From Pelecanus crispus (lineage: Eukaryota > Chordata > Aves > Pelecaniformes > Pelecanidae): 64,000 bases of DNA. A program made the position numbers and the translations under genes. Where the stretch lies: the NCBI RefSeq assembly GCF_030463565.1, contig NC_134659.1, positions 7,634,511 to 7,698,510 on the forward strand. The letters run 5' to 3'. Below, one piece after another: positions 1-18,600 of the stretch. Below the pieces are notes generated by a model. That model did no database searches. It was given only the letters and a program-made list of their open reading frames with translations, and was not told where the DNA came from. How positions within the stretch are numbered: position 1 is the stretch's first letter; each line of letters starts with the position of its first letter.

Positions 1-5965
<5,965 letters not shown>

Positions 5966-6170
5966 AAAGGAGAGAGACTCCCTCAAAGGCTCATTCCCCC
6001 TCGATCAAAGCGAACTGACTCTCGGTTCCTTCCAGTACCTGTGATTTTATTTTCCAGCAGCATCTGTAATTGCTCTTCTTAGAAGGCTCTTGAGGTTTTT
6101 TTACAGTTTCTGTACATAACTGATCTCTACAATAAGAGGAAATGAGAATAAATCATTTTGTTACTCTATC
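5966..6170 (+). other. PSMA5: PSMA5 3' untranslated region
   Basis: A short 3' UTR of about 200 bases between the TGA and the region just after the AATAAA hexamer. It is AT-rich relative to its surroundings. The exact cleavage site cannot be read from the sequence. Confidence 0.75.
6147..6152 (+). terminator. PSMA5: Polyadenylation signal AATAAA of PSMA5
   Basis: A canonical AATAAA lies 182 bases after the stop codon, followed by the T-rich ATTTTGTTACTC. Cleavage is expected about 15-25 bases downstream. It is the only canonical hexamer in this 3' flank. Confidence 0.85.
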
Positions 6171-8639
6171 CTGGCTTCCTCATCACGGAGGTAGGGGGAC
6201 ACCGTTTAGAGCCAAAATGGGGGGCAGATGAGGGCAACATCTGCTGCCGAAGCCGGTGCTGGGCAACGCAGCGGCTGCCAGGCCCGCGGCGCTGCCGTCG
6301 CCGTACGCGCTGCCGTCCTCGCTGGCTGTGGCAGTTGCAAGTCTCCCTCTCCTGGAGAGCGTGGTGATACCGCGTCAGGAGATCCATGCGTGATTTCACA
6401 CGAGTCTTGAAAAATGTTAGATTTTTAGATCTGCTCATACCTGTTTGGTGCATTCCCCTGGTCCTTCTCCAGGTTTGTTTTTTTTTTGTTTTTTTGTCTG
6501 TAATGGCTTACCTGAAGCTCTGACTCCTTCCCAGGGAAGAAATCCATAAACCAGGCTTGGGGTTTGTGTTTCCTTCTGGTGGGAGCCTGGAAACACCCAT
6601 AACAACTCTGATAGACCGGAGCCCACCACATGGGAATAGGTCTGGGGTTAACGGGACAGTCCCTTACCTCTTAAATCGTGCAGGTACCACTTAATTTTGG
6701 GAGTAGTCTCCTTCTGACCAGCAAACTTCTGCTCATCCGCTTCACAGGCCTTGTCGCTTTTGTTTCTCCTTCTCCAGCAGACGTCTCTATCCTTGTCCTC
6801 AAAATAGCATCTGAGCATTGAAGATCAGTCTGATTAAGGGAATAAGCTGAGATTAGCAAAGTATTTTCCTACAAAATCATGCCCGCGTGGTCAGCGCAGC
6901 TCCGGGGGCTGGAAAGGCAGCTCTGCCGTGGTCCCCGGCAGCTTGCTCGACGCGAACGTCGGCAGGCGGCGGAGGCTGCTCCGCTCTGTCCTGTTTTGAG
7001 AAATCACAATTTCACCCTGAACAAAACAACGTTGTCTGCTGTGGAAGAGACGGACGCGGCCTGCGCTGCTGCTGCTGCCGGGAGGGGCTTTGCCCTGGTA
7101 AGTGGGGACGTTTCCAGCGTTACCTCTGACTGGAATGAGTAGCTTTCCTCTTGGTTCAGCGCTAGGGATCGTCTGCCGGTCTCCGGCGGGTGTTTCATCA
7201 CTCGGCAAAGCCAAGCAGTCGCAGCAAACTGCGGCTGATGTCATGCCTGCTGGCCTCTACCCTTTGCGGAAGGGAAAATGCCAATCCTCTTAATTTTTTT
7301 TCCTCTCTTGCTGTTGCCAGACAGATGCAGGAAGGGAAGCCAGGTCTTCATGGCTGGAAGATCAGTCCGTGGATAACCTCAATATTCAGAATAGCCGAGA
7401 GCCCTCCTCTCAGGAGTTCTGCTGTGAGTTTCCCCTCTTTGCATAACAGTCTAAAGGAAACAAATTGGATCATCGGGCGATGCCTAGGTTGTGGTACGGG
7501 TTGAATACCGCACCTATACCTGCAGGTAGAAGAGCAAACGTAACAAATAATTAGTTGATGGACTTACCCTTTGGGGAGACCTTCCTTGCAGCCTAAATGT
7601 GGGGAAACAAGCCTGACTGCGCAGCTTTGGAGTGCCGTACCCGGCCGCCGTGCCACTCCTCATCCCCGAAATGAATTTGAGGCAGTGCTGCGGGCGGCTT
7701 GGGCGCGGGAGCTCGCCTATCCTGAATATCCAGCGGGCCGGGATGATAGCAGGGCCCTGCCCCAAGCGTCACCCTCGTAAAACCACGCCGTAAGTGAGAC
7801 TGGGGCTGCTGTTGGCTGGTGTGTGTGTGGGAGGTATCGATGCCCTTTATCCTTAACGTGCTCCAAAGCTTTGTATCGTCCCAAAGCTCGGTCAACATGA
7901 CCCTTGGGAAGGAAGCCGACGGGCGTCCCAACTGTTGTAAAACCGCCCTGCCCCATGAAAAACCCTGCTGTTCTGGGAGGTAGTGCCCTTCCTAGGTTTG
8001 TTTGTGTTCTGGGAAACACAAAAAGCTAATTCTTCCCAACGTGGCACTGGGCAGAAAATGCTCCTTTATGCCCTTGCCCTCGTCACACGGTTTGCTGGGG
8101 GCAGCATCACATGAGAGCGGCTCCTCTCCAAGTGGGAAAATCGAGGCTTTGTGCTCCTTATCTGATCCGTCTTGGCAAGTGAAAAGCTTGAGCCCTTTCC
8201 AGACAGGCGCGAGGGCCAAACGCAGGAGCGGGCTGAGGGCAGTGGAGCCCTGCGTGCCGGCGTCCCCCCGGCTGTTCGATACCTGCCCCTTTCGGGGGTC
8301 AGCTGGGCCGTGCCCCCCAGGCGGCTCGTGGCACAGCAGGCTTCCTTGCCTTTCACACGTCAAACCTGTCGATTGTCTTTTTTTTTTTTTTTTTTTTTTT
8401 TTTTCGGGGAGGAAGCCAGAAGGATGACGCAGCAATAAAATGAAAATTTCCTCTTTTTGCAAAAGAGAGAGGGCCTGGAGCTGGCTGAGGCGCCCGCGCG
8501 GGTGCGGTGGGAGGCTTAACCCCCCCTCCGCGACGCTGCAGACCCCGAGTGCTGCCCCGGTCCCCTTCCCCGCGCTGCCCTGAGCTGGGGGGGCCCTTGC
8601 ATGGCATTGGGGGTGCGGAGCCCCCCTCTCCGGGGTTTG
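6171..8639. other. Intergenic interval PSMA5-SORT1, no gene recognised
   Basis: About 2.5 kb separates the PSMA5 poly(A) region from the CpG-rich SORT1 promoter. No exon, RNA gene or transposon was recognised apart from a 27-T run. Open frames here are short or overlap in several frames and lack recognisable domains. Distal SORT1 regulatory elements could be present but nothing identifies them. Confidence 0.6.
8378..8404 (+). repeat. Homopolymer (T)27
   Basis: An uninterrupted run of 27 T. It could be the poly(A) tail of an old minus-strand retrocopy, but no retrocopied gene was recognised next to it (to its left on the plus strand). It is treated as a simple repeat whose length is probably unstable and error-prone in assembly. 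Confidence 0.9.
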
Positions 8640-9428
8640 GGGGGGGGGGGTTTGTTGCTTCATGCATTGCACCAACGCTCCCCGGCGAGGGCAGGGCTCC
8701 AGCCCGCTTGTGCAACGCGACCGCCGTGCAAGGGTGTAACTGTCACCTGGCACGAAAACACTCGGCTCTGCCTGTACCGGCGCCGGGGAAAGCGGGGGGA
8801 GGCAGCCAGCCCCGGGGGGCACCCGCTGCTGCCCCCCGTGCCCCCCCCCCGCCAGCTGCGCACCCCCAAAAGCAGGTGCTGAGCCCCACGGGCAGCCCCA
8901 GCCCCCCCCAGGCCTCGCACTTCCCCCGGTGGCTTCCCCCGCTCCGCCCCGGGACCCCCCTTCCCGGGGGCTCCGCGCCCCGCTGGGGCCGGGGGTCCCG
9001 CACCGCGGGGCGGCTGCACCTTGCGAATGGGCCGGGGGCGGGCCCGGCTGCCCGCCGCTTCGGCCAATCAGAAAATCGTCCCGCCGCTCCCCCTCCTTCC
9101 GCGCCGCCAATCAGAGGGCTGTCGCTAGGTAAGTTAGAGCCCGCGTTCAAAAGAGAGCGGTCGGGCTCGCACCCATCGTTCAAGCGCTGTCGGCCAATCA
9201 CGGGAGGCGGAGGGCGGTGATTGACAGAGGAAGGGGCTAACCAGAAGGCGCGGGGCGGGGCGGGCCTCCGGGGAGGCGTGCCGCGGCCCTGAGCGGCGTC
9301 TCCCGCAGCCAACCACGGCGGGGGGGCGCGGCGGGAGGGCGCGGCGCGGGGCGGCGACCGCCAATGGGAGGCGGGGGGCGGGGGGCGGCGGCCCCGGTGG
9401 CGGGGCGGCGGCGGCGGCCGGAGTCGCC
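8640..9428 (+). promoter_or_regulatory. SORT1: CpG-island promoter of SORT1 with four CCAAT boxes
   Basis: GC- and CpG-dense sequence leads directly into the SORT1 start codon. Four CCAAT pentamers lie on the plus strand at 9064-9068, 9107-9111, 9194-9198 and 9361-9365. The first two continue as CCAATCAG, the preferred NF-Y context. No TATA box is visible, as expected for a broadly expressed CpG-island gene. The transcription start itself cannot be placed from sequence. Confidence 0.7.
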
Positions 9429-9638
9429 ATGGGGCCGCGCGGGGCGGCGCGGCTGGCGCTGGGGCTGGCGCTGGCGCTGGGGGCGGCGGGGGCGGCGCTG
9501 GGGCTGCGGCTGCGGCACCGGGCCCGCTCCCCCGGCGGCGGCGGCGGAGGCGGCGGGGGGCTGGCGGCGGCGGCGGGCGGCGAGGCCTGCGGCAGCCTGC
9601 GCGGCGTCCCGGCCGCCCTCGGCAACAACACGCACCAG
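9429..9638 (+). CDS. SORT1: SORT1 exon 1: signal peptide and propeptide region
   Basis: Seventy codons begin at ATG in a strong context (GCCATGG). Residues 5-27 are rich in Ala and Leu and look like a signal peptide, followed by the Arg-rich RLRHRARS, a nine-Gly stretch and finally NNTHQ at the donor GTGAGC. Mammalian sortilin carries a propeptide ending in a furin site. Here the arginines are spaced every second residue, so no R-x-x-R site is evident. The exon is also shorter than its mammalian counterpart and strongly GC-biased. Either the propeptide has diverged or part of this GC-rich exon is misassembled. Confidence 0.85.
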
Positions 9639-12600
9639 GTGAGCCGGCGGGCGGGGCTGCGGGCCCGGGCGGGCGGACGGACGGACGGACGGACGGACGG
9701 ACGGACACCGCCCAGAGCCACCGGGCGGGGGGACCGGGGATCCCCCGGTAGTTACCGGGGGGAGCGGGACACACACACACCCCCCCCCTGCTGCGGCCGG
9801 GGCAGGCGGACAGACGGACACCCCCGCCCCGCCCCGGCCGGTGCCTTATGGGCTGGACGGACAGACAGCTCCCCGCCCTGTGCCCTGACAGTGCCTGGCG
9901 CGGGCAGGTGACTTCTGGGGGCGGGACAGACGGACAGACAGACAGACAGACAGGCATGCCCCCCTACATCCCTTGGGCTGGACGGACAGACAGGCAGACA
10001 GGCATACCCCCCTACATCCCTTGGGCTGGACAGTGGATGGACAGACAGACAGACAGACAGGCATGCCCCCCTACATCCCTTGGGCTGGACGGACAGACAG
10101 GCAGACAGGCATACCCCCCTACATCCCTTGGGCTGGACAGTGGATGGACAGACAGACAGACAGACAGGCATGCCCCCCTACATCCCTTGGGCTGGACGGA
10201 CAGACAGATAGACAGACAGGCATGCCCCCCTACATCCCTTGGGCTGGACGGACAGACAGATAGACAGACAGGCATGCCCCCCTACATCCCTTGGGCTGGA
10301 CGGACAGACAGACAGGCATGCCCCCCTACATCCCTTGGGCTGGACGGACAGACAGACAGACAGGCATGCCCCCCTACATCCCTTGGGCTGGACGGACAGA
10401 CAGATAGACAGACAGGCATGCCCCCCTACATCCCTTGGGCTGGACGGACAGACAGACAGCTCCCCGCCCTGTGCCCTGACAGTGCCTGGCGCGGGCAGGT
10501 GACTTCTTCGGGGGCGGGACGGACGGACAGACAGACAGGCATGCCCCCCCCCTACATCCCTTGGGCTGGACGGACAGACAGACATCCCCCCCTACATCCC
10601 CTGGGATGGACAGGCGGACAGACAGATAGATGCTCCCTGCCCCCCATATCTCCTGGGATGGACAGAGAGACGTTCCCCTCCCCACGTCCCCTGGGACGGA
10701 CAGACAGACCCCGCTCCCCCTGTGCCTGCTAGGGCAGGACTGACAGACATTCCCGCAAGAGACAGACAGACAGACACAGGCACCTGCTGCAGCAGGACGG
10801 GTGCCAGGAGCAGCGACGGACAGACAGACAGACAGACAGCGGCGGGGTGGCAGAGCACCCCCTGCCCCCCTTAACCCCCCGGCAGGGAGCAGACCCCGCC
10901 AAGCCCCCACGGATGGACAGATGGACTCAGGACAGGGCGGAAAGACAGACAGACAGACAGACAGCCATTGCAGGGGGATCCTGACCTCATCCCTGGCAGG
11001 GGCGGCTGCGGGTTGAACGTTAACCCCGGGGCTGGCACCGCTCCCCGGGGCGTGGGGGGGCGGGGATCTGCACCAGGATCCGTGCTGGGATCCATGCTGG
11101 GATCCATGCTGGGATCTGCACCGGGATCTGCACCAGGATCCATGCTGGGATCCATGCTGGGATCCGTGCTGGGATCCGTGCTGGGATCCATGCTGGGATC
11201 TGCACCAGGATCCGTGCTGGGATCCGTGCTGGGATCCATGCTGGGATCTGCACCAGGATCCGTGCTGGGATCCGTGCTGGGATCCATGCTGGGATCCATG
11301 CTGGGATCTGCACCGGATCTGCACCAGGATCCGTGCTGGGATCCATGCTGGGATCCATGCTGGGATCCGTGCTGGGATCCGTGCTGGGATCCATGCTGGG
11401 ATCCATGCTGGGATCTGCACCAGGATCCGTGCTGGGATCCGTGCTGGGATCCATGCTGGGATCCATGCTGGGATCTGCACCGGGATCTGCACCAGGATCC
11501 ATGCTGGGATCTGCACTGGGATCTGCACCAGGATCCATGCTGGGATCCATGCTGGGATCCATGCTGGGGTCTGCACCGGGATCTGCACCAGGATCCGTGC
11601 TGGGATCCATGCTGGGATCCATGCTGGGATCTGCACCGGGATCTGCACCAGGATCCGTGCTGGGATCCACGCTGGGATCTGTGCCGGGATCTGCGCCGGG
11701 ATCTGCACCAGGATCCGTGCTGGGATCCATGCTGGGATCCATGCTGGGATCTGCACCGGGATCTGCACCAGGATCCGTGCTGGGATCCGTGCTGGGATCC
11801 GTGCTGGGATCCGTGCTGGGATCCATGCTGGGATCTGCACCAGGATCCGTGCTGGGATCCGTGCTGGGATCCATGCTGGGATCTGCACCGGGATCTGCAC
11901 CAGGATCCATGCTGGGATCCATGCTGGGATCCATGCTGGGGTCTGCACCGGGATCTGCACCAGGATCCGTGCTGGGATCCATGCTGGGATCTGCACCGGG
12001 ATCTGCACCAGGATCCGTGCTGGGATCCACGCTGGGATCTGTGCCGGGATCTGCGCCGGGATCTGCTGGCTCCCGGCCCACCAGCTGCACCCGCTCTGCC
12101 GGCCCGGCCGGTTGTTGGTTGCCGCTCGGCAGCGGTGGGTTTGCGAGCCCAGTTTGACCAGTCCTTTGACTGGTCCGGCGCCGATCTACGTCTCTTTCCC
12201 CCCTTTTTCCCCCCCTTTTTTTTTTTTTTGTCCCCCGTAACGAGATGCCTGCCGCGGAGCGGGACGCGGGGGACACGGTGCCACGCGGGGGACCCCTCCT
12301 GCCACCTCGCCCCGCGGGCAACGGCGACAGCCACGGGCAGAGCCGGGGGGCTGCCGGCCGCCCCGTCCCCAGGCGCCCCGCGGGCGTCCCCAGCCGTCCC
12401 CACCCCGCTGCCAGGCACTGCTCCCGCCCAAACCGGTGTCCCCCGGTGCCACCGAGGGGGTCTCCGGCTCGCAGGCAGCTGCCGGCACCCTGCCCGCTCC
12501 GGGAGGGCTCTGGGAGCTTTTTCCAGTGTCTGAGTGGGGCGGGGGGGGGTCCCCAGCGCGGTGGGGGGGGCTGAGCGGCGCAGAGGGGACCCTCCCGCAC

Positions 12601-15600
12601 CCGTGTGCCGCGGGGACACGTTAGGGTCACCTTCCTGGGGGGTGGGTGGGGGGGGGAAGGGCACCGGGGGTCCGGTGTCCCCCCGGGAAGGGGTGGCTGT
12701 GGGGTGCACTGCAGCCCTGCCCGGGGGGGTTCAGGGGGTCCGGCGCTCGTCCCCCCCCCCACGGCTGTAGCAACGCTTTTGCCGTCTCTTCCCTCGCAGT
12801 GCATCTTCGACGACCTCAGCGGCTCCGTGTCACTCTCCTGGGGTGGGCGACAGCACGGGGGTAAGCAGCGTGGGGGTGCTGGGGGGCGGCGGTGGGGAGC
12901 CCACGGCTTGGGGGGGGGGGGGGCCCTTGGGTGCCCGGGTGCGACTCTGCCTGTCTGCCTCTCCCTGCCCAGGTCGTCCTTGTCCTGACGACGTTCCAGG
13001 TGCCGCTGGTGATCATGAGCTTCGGGCAGTCCAAACTCTACCGCAGGTCAGCCCCCCCGCCGCCCCCGGCCCCCCGCGGGTGGCACACCGGGGACCCGCA
13101 CGCTCGCCGGCGCGGGGAGCAGCCCCCGAGCCCCCGCGCCGGCTCACGGCCGTGCCGATTCCTCCCTCCCAGCGAGGACTATGGGAAAACCTTCAAGGAC
13201 ATCACCAGCCTCATCAACAACACCTTCATCCGGACCGAGTTCGGCATGGCTATCGGCCCGGAGAACTCCGGAAAGGTAGGAGGGGGCGGCGTGCCGGTTC
13301 ACCAGGACCCCGCCTCTGCGCCCAGCAGCCCCCCAGCCCCGGCTCGATGGATCGCGGTGATTTTTCTTCTGGAGCTCCCGGCACGGCTGAGCCCCCTCCT
13401 TCCCCGCACCCAGGTCATCCTGACGGGCGACGTCTCCGGCGGCAGCCGCGGCGGCAGGATCTTCCGCTCCTGTGATTTCGCCAAGAATTTTGTCCAGACG
13501 GATCTGCCCTTCCACCCGCTGGTGCAGATCACCTACCACCCCCAAAACTCGAACTGCCTGCTGGCCCTCAGCACCGAGGTGAGGGCCGGGGAGCCAGGAT
13601 GGGACCGCGGCTGGGGGTGGCGAAGGCTCGGTGCTTCCCCAGGGATGAGCCGGATCGTGGCCGCGTGTGCTGGGCTCCGTGCCCGGAGGATGCGCGTGGC
13701 GCCAGGATGGAGCGGGGGACGTGGTTGGGGCTGGGGGTTTGCAACCCCAGAGTTGGGGGGAGGCTCTTGGGGGGGGTGGGGGGTGGTCGGCCATAACCAA
13801 CCTCTGGGCTCTCGCAGAACGGCCTCTGGGTCTCCAGGGATTTCGGAGAGAAGTGGGAGGAGATCCACAAAGCCGTCTGCCTGGCCAAGTGGTGAGTGGC
13901 TGCCCATTTTGCAGGGGTGGGGGAATGATTTTAGGGGTGCTGATTGCAGCCTGAGCAGGCGGGGGGACACCCACCCAAGCCCCTCGGCGCGATGCCACAG
14001 CCCAGGGATGAATCTTCGGGCAGTGGCGTCCCGGGCCATCGTGTCCCAGCTGCTTTTGGGTGTCCCCCCCCGCCCCTTCTCTTCCCCAGGGGTGCGAACG
14101 ACACCATCTTCTTCACCACCTACCTGAACAACTCCTGCAGTAAGTACTTGGTCTTGAGTCTGGGGTCCCCATCGCTTTGGGGGTCCCAGCAGAAAAGCTG
14201 GGATTAGCTGGGAGTACCCAGAGCTGGGACACCGGAATGGGACATATTGGGACACCGGGAGGGGGACACGGCTCCAGTGACAGCTGACGAAGCTGGAGGC
14301 AGCTCCGGGCTCGTTAATCCACCGTCCCTTCTTCTTAAGAAGCTGATCTGGGGTTACTGGAGCTAAAGAAAACCTCCGACTTCGGCAAAACCTTCAAGGT
14401 CATCGGCACCAAGATTTACTCCTTCGGGCTGGGAGGACGCTTTCTTTTCGCCTCCGTCATGACAGAGAAGGTCCTTGTCCCCCTTCCCGGCGCTGCCGAG
14501 AGCAGGCAGCGGCGGCTCGTCCCTGCCTGCGGCTCTCCCCGGCGTCCCCTTCCTCTCCCTGCGAGGAGGATGAAGGATGACGATGCTTTGGCTCCCCAGG
14601 GTACCACGAGGCGCATTCACGTCTCCCTGGACCAAGGCGAGACCTGGAACATGGCCCAGCTCCCCTCCGTCGGGCACGAGCAGTTTTACTCCATCCTGGC
14701 CGCTAACGACGACCTGGTGTTCATGCACGTGGACGAACCGGGCGGTGAGCGGGACCGGGCTGCGTGTGATGGGGACAGGGGGACATCCTGGGGCTGGGAC
14801 AACTGGAAACCTCTCTCCTCACCCGAGCCCGGGGCTCTCCCGCGCAACGGTAGCTCCGCTGTGCCTTGGAGGAAGGGCTTTCTCATTAAGGCGTCGCTAA
14901 TTAGCAGGCTGCTTGCTCCGGTTTGCAGCGTGGAGGGGACCGTGACCACGCTGGGTCCTTTTTGCGGCACCCGGGGGGGTTCGCTGGTGCCGACGCCAAT
15001 GTGACGGCCCCGTGGGAGCAGCCCCCCCGGCTCCCCCCTCACTGCTGTCCCCACGTCCCTCTCGCAGACACGGGTTTTGGCACCATCTACACCTCCGACG
15101 ACCGCGGCGTCGTTTACTCCAAGTCCTTGGAGCGGCACCTCTACACCACCACCGGCGGGGAGGACCGACTTCACCAACGTCACCTCGCTGCGGGGCATCT
15201 ACATCACCAGCGTCCTCTCCGAAGGTGGGCGGCCACGTCTCCGTGCCTCCCCGCCCCAAAACTGGGGTTGTGCCTCCCCAGGGATGGGATCTGGGTCCTG
15301 GGGGGGCTGGAGGGCAGCGTGACCCCGTGCAGGGCGGGTGAGGACGTGCCGGGCATCCTCCCGACGCCGTCGGCTCTTCCTCCTCCTCCCACCAGACAAC
15401 TCCATCCAGTCCGTGATCACTTTTGACCGTGGTGGCGAGTGGGTGCCGCTGAGGAAACCCAAAAACACCACCTGTGACTCCACGGCCCGGAGCAAGGAAG
15501 AGGTGGTCCGTCCCCCCCGGGGGGTCCCGGTGCCGCTCCCCTGGGTGCCCCCTCTCTTGGCTCTGCCAAGGGGATGCTCGGGGGCGAGCGAACCCATCCT

Positions 15601-18600
15601 GCCGCTCCCACCAGAGATGCCGAGGGCGTGGGGCCAGCCCCGTGCGGGCCACACCACGGGGCTGTGGGTCGCACCGTGGGGCTGCATGGCAAGCCCCGAG
15701 CCGGCTGGGGGGGTCCTGGGGGTGCTCCCCGGCACCCACCGGGAGTTAACGGGCAAATCCGCCCCCTCCGTCCCTCGTGCCCGCTCCCCGCGGGCTCCTG
15801 GACGGGCTCTCCTCTTGCGCTTGCAGTGCAGCCTCCACATCCACGCCTCCTACAGCATCTCCCAGAAGCTGAACGTCCCCATGGCTCCCCTCTCCGAGCC
15901 CAACGCCGTCGGCATCGTCATCGCCCACGGTACCGAGCCCCGCCGGGGCGGGGTGGCGGGGACAGGGAGCCTGTGTCTGTGTGTGCGCGTGTGTCCCCGT
16001 TCACGCTGTCATAGAATCAGAGACTCACAGAATCACAGAATCGTTGAGGTTGGAAAAGCCCTTTAAGATCATCCAGTCCAACCATTAACCCAACACTACC
16101 ACGTCCACCACTAAACCAATTAAGGGGAGAGGAATAATTAATTTCATGTTTCCTGGCTTGGCGGCTGGTTATTTTAATGAAAGTAAAAACTAGGAATCAT
16201 TAAGGTTGGAAACGACCTCTAAGATCATCAGCCCAACCATCAACCCAACACCCCCCATGCCCACCAAACCATGTCCCCAAGTGCCACCTCTGCCCGTTTT
16301 TTGAGCCCCTCCAGGGATGGGGACTCCCCCACCTCTCTGGGCAGCCTCTTCCAATGCTTGACCACCCTTTCCGTAAAGAAATTTTTCCTAATATCCGATC
16401 TAAACCTCGCAGGGAGCGTCGGGGGGGCCATCTCGGTGATGAGCCCCGACGTCTACATCTCGGACGACGGGGGGCTACACCTGGGCGCGGATGCTGGAGG
16501 GGCCGCACCATTATGCCATCCTGGACTCGGGCGGTCTCATCGTCGCCATCGAGCACACCAGCCAGCCCGTCAACGCCATCGAGTAGGCGCAGGCTCCCCG
16601 TGCTGCGGGGGGGCTCGCTGGTTTTTTGGCGGGGGGCGCGGGCGGGTGCTGCGGGGGAGGTGCCTCCCGGACCGCCCGGGTGCTGATTGACCCCTCGCGT
16701 GCCAGGTTCTCGACGGACGAAGGGCAGTGCTGGTATAAGTACACTTTCTCCAAGGACCCCATCATCTTCACCGGCCTGGCGTCCGAGCCGGGGGCTCGCT
16801 CCATGAACGTCAGCGTCTGGGGCTTCCGGGGCAACTTGTTCTCCCGGCAGTGGGTCTCCTACACCATCGACTTCAGCGAGCTGCTCAGCAGGACCTGTGA
16901 GAGCTGCCGGCGCTGGGCTGGGGACAGTCGGGGCTGGGCTGGGGACAGTCGGGGCTGGGGACAACCAGGGCTGGGCTGGGGATGACTGGGGCTGGGGACA
17001 ACCAGGGCTGGGCTAGGGACAGACAGGACAGGGGACAACCGGGACTGGGGACAACCAGGGCTGGGGACAGCCAGGACAGGGGGACAACCGGGGCTGGGGA
17101 CAGCCAGGACAGGACAACCGGGGCTGGGCTGGGGATGACCGGGGCTGGGGACAACCAGGGCTGGGCTAGGGACAGCCAGGACAGGGGACAACCGGGGCTA
17201 GGGACAACCGGGGCTAGGGACAGCCAGGACAGGGGACAACCAGGGCTGGGCTGGGGACAACCAGGGCTGGGCTGGGGATGACCGGGGCTGGGCTGGGGAC
17301 AGCCGGGGCTGGGGACAACCAGGGTTGGGGATGACCAAGGCTGGGCTGGGGACAACCGGGGCTGGGCTGGGGACAGCTGGAACTGGGGATGGCTGGGGCT
17401 GGGCTGGGGACGACCAGGGCTGGGGACGACAGGGACTGGGGACAGCCAGAGCTGGGGATGACTGAGGCTGGGCTGGGGAGAGCTGGAACTCGGGACAACC
17501 AGGGCTGGGCTGGGGACGACCAAGGCTGGGCTGGGGACGACAGGGGCTGGGGACGACAGGGGCTGGGGGCGACAGGGGCTGGGGACAGCCAGGGCTGGGG
17601 ACGACCGAGGCTGGGCTGGGCTGGGGACAACGGGTCTGGGGACAACCGGGGCTGGGGACAGCTGGGGCTGGGGACAACCAGGGCTGGGCTGGGGGACGCC
17701 TTTGCCCCCCGTACCTCGGTGCAGGCAATGTTAGCCCCTCTCCAGGGGCGCGTGGCCCGCGGTCCCCACCGCGGGGACAGTGTGACGGGGGGAGCGCTCG
17801 GCGTTTCCGCTCCCTGCCCGTGGCTCGTGCCGGGCTGTTCCCCGCCGGCGCAGCGTGCCGCCGGCTGCCGCGGTGGGGCTGTCTCCCGGGGACCCCCGCT
17901 TTGGCCGTGCCATCGAGCCCTCTCCCGCGCAGGCGAGGACAAGGACTACACCATCTGGCTGGCGCACTCCAGCGATCCCAGTGACCCCAGTGACGGCTGC
18001 ATACTGGGCTACAAGGAGCAATACCGACGTCTCCGCAAGTCCTCCGTCTGCAAGAACGGCCGGGACTACATGGTGACCAAGCAGCCGTCCGTCTGTCCCT
18101 GCACGCTGGAGGATTTCCTCTGGTAGCCTCCATCCTCACGGCTCCCACCTTCTGCCCCCGTTTCGGGCCGGATGTCACTCTCCTTTAGCCTGGCTCCCCG
18201 CTGGGTCCCCGAGCGCGTTCTCATCTGCTTTCCCCCTTCTTCCCGCAGCGATTTTGGCTACTACCGCCCGGAGAACCAGTCTGTCTGCGTGGAGCAGCCG
18301 GAGCTGAAGGGACACGACCTGGAATTCTGCCTCTACGGCACGCGGGAGCTGCTCAAGACCAGTGGGTAAAGCTTGGCCGGTGTCAATGCTGGAGCTGGGG
18401 GTGGGGAGGCACAGGGTGGAACCCCCAAATCCCCAGGGAATCCTTCACCCTGCACCCAGCACCCAGCGGGGACAGATCCTGCCCCATCGCCTTGGATTGG
18501 GGCTGATGGTCCCTGGGAAGCGGCTGTGGGAGCTGTGGGATCACCAGGCGTCACCTCCCCATCTCCAGGTACCGGAAAATCCCCGGGGACAAGTGTTCGG

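Noticed and set aside
6171-8640. Extra gene between PSMA5 and SORT1
   Set aside because: No recognisable protein family, splice-consistent exon chain or RNA gene was found; open frames are short and overlap.
7992-9110. Minus-strand 372-codon open frame upstream of SORT1
   Set aside because: It overlaps the CpG-island promoter and the (T)27 run, which reads as poly-Lys. It is low-complexity with no domain and several overlapping frames are open.
11063-12066. Centromeric or telomeric satellite
   Set aside because: The array is only 1 kb, lies inside an intron of a conserved gene and has no TTAGGG or known avian centromere unit.
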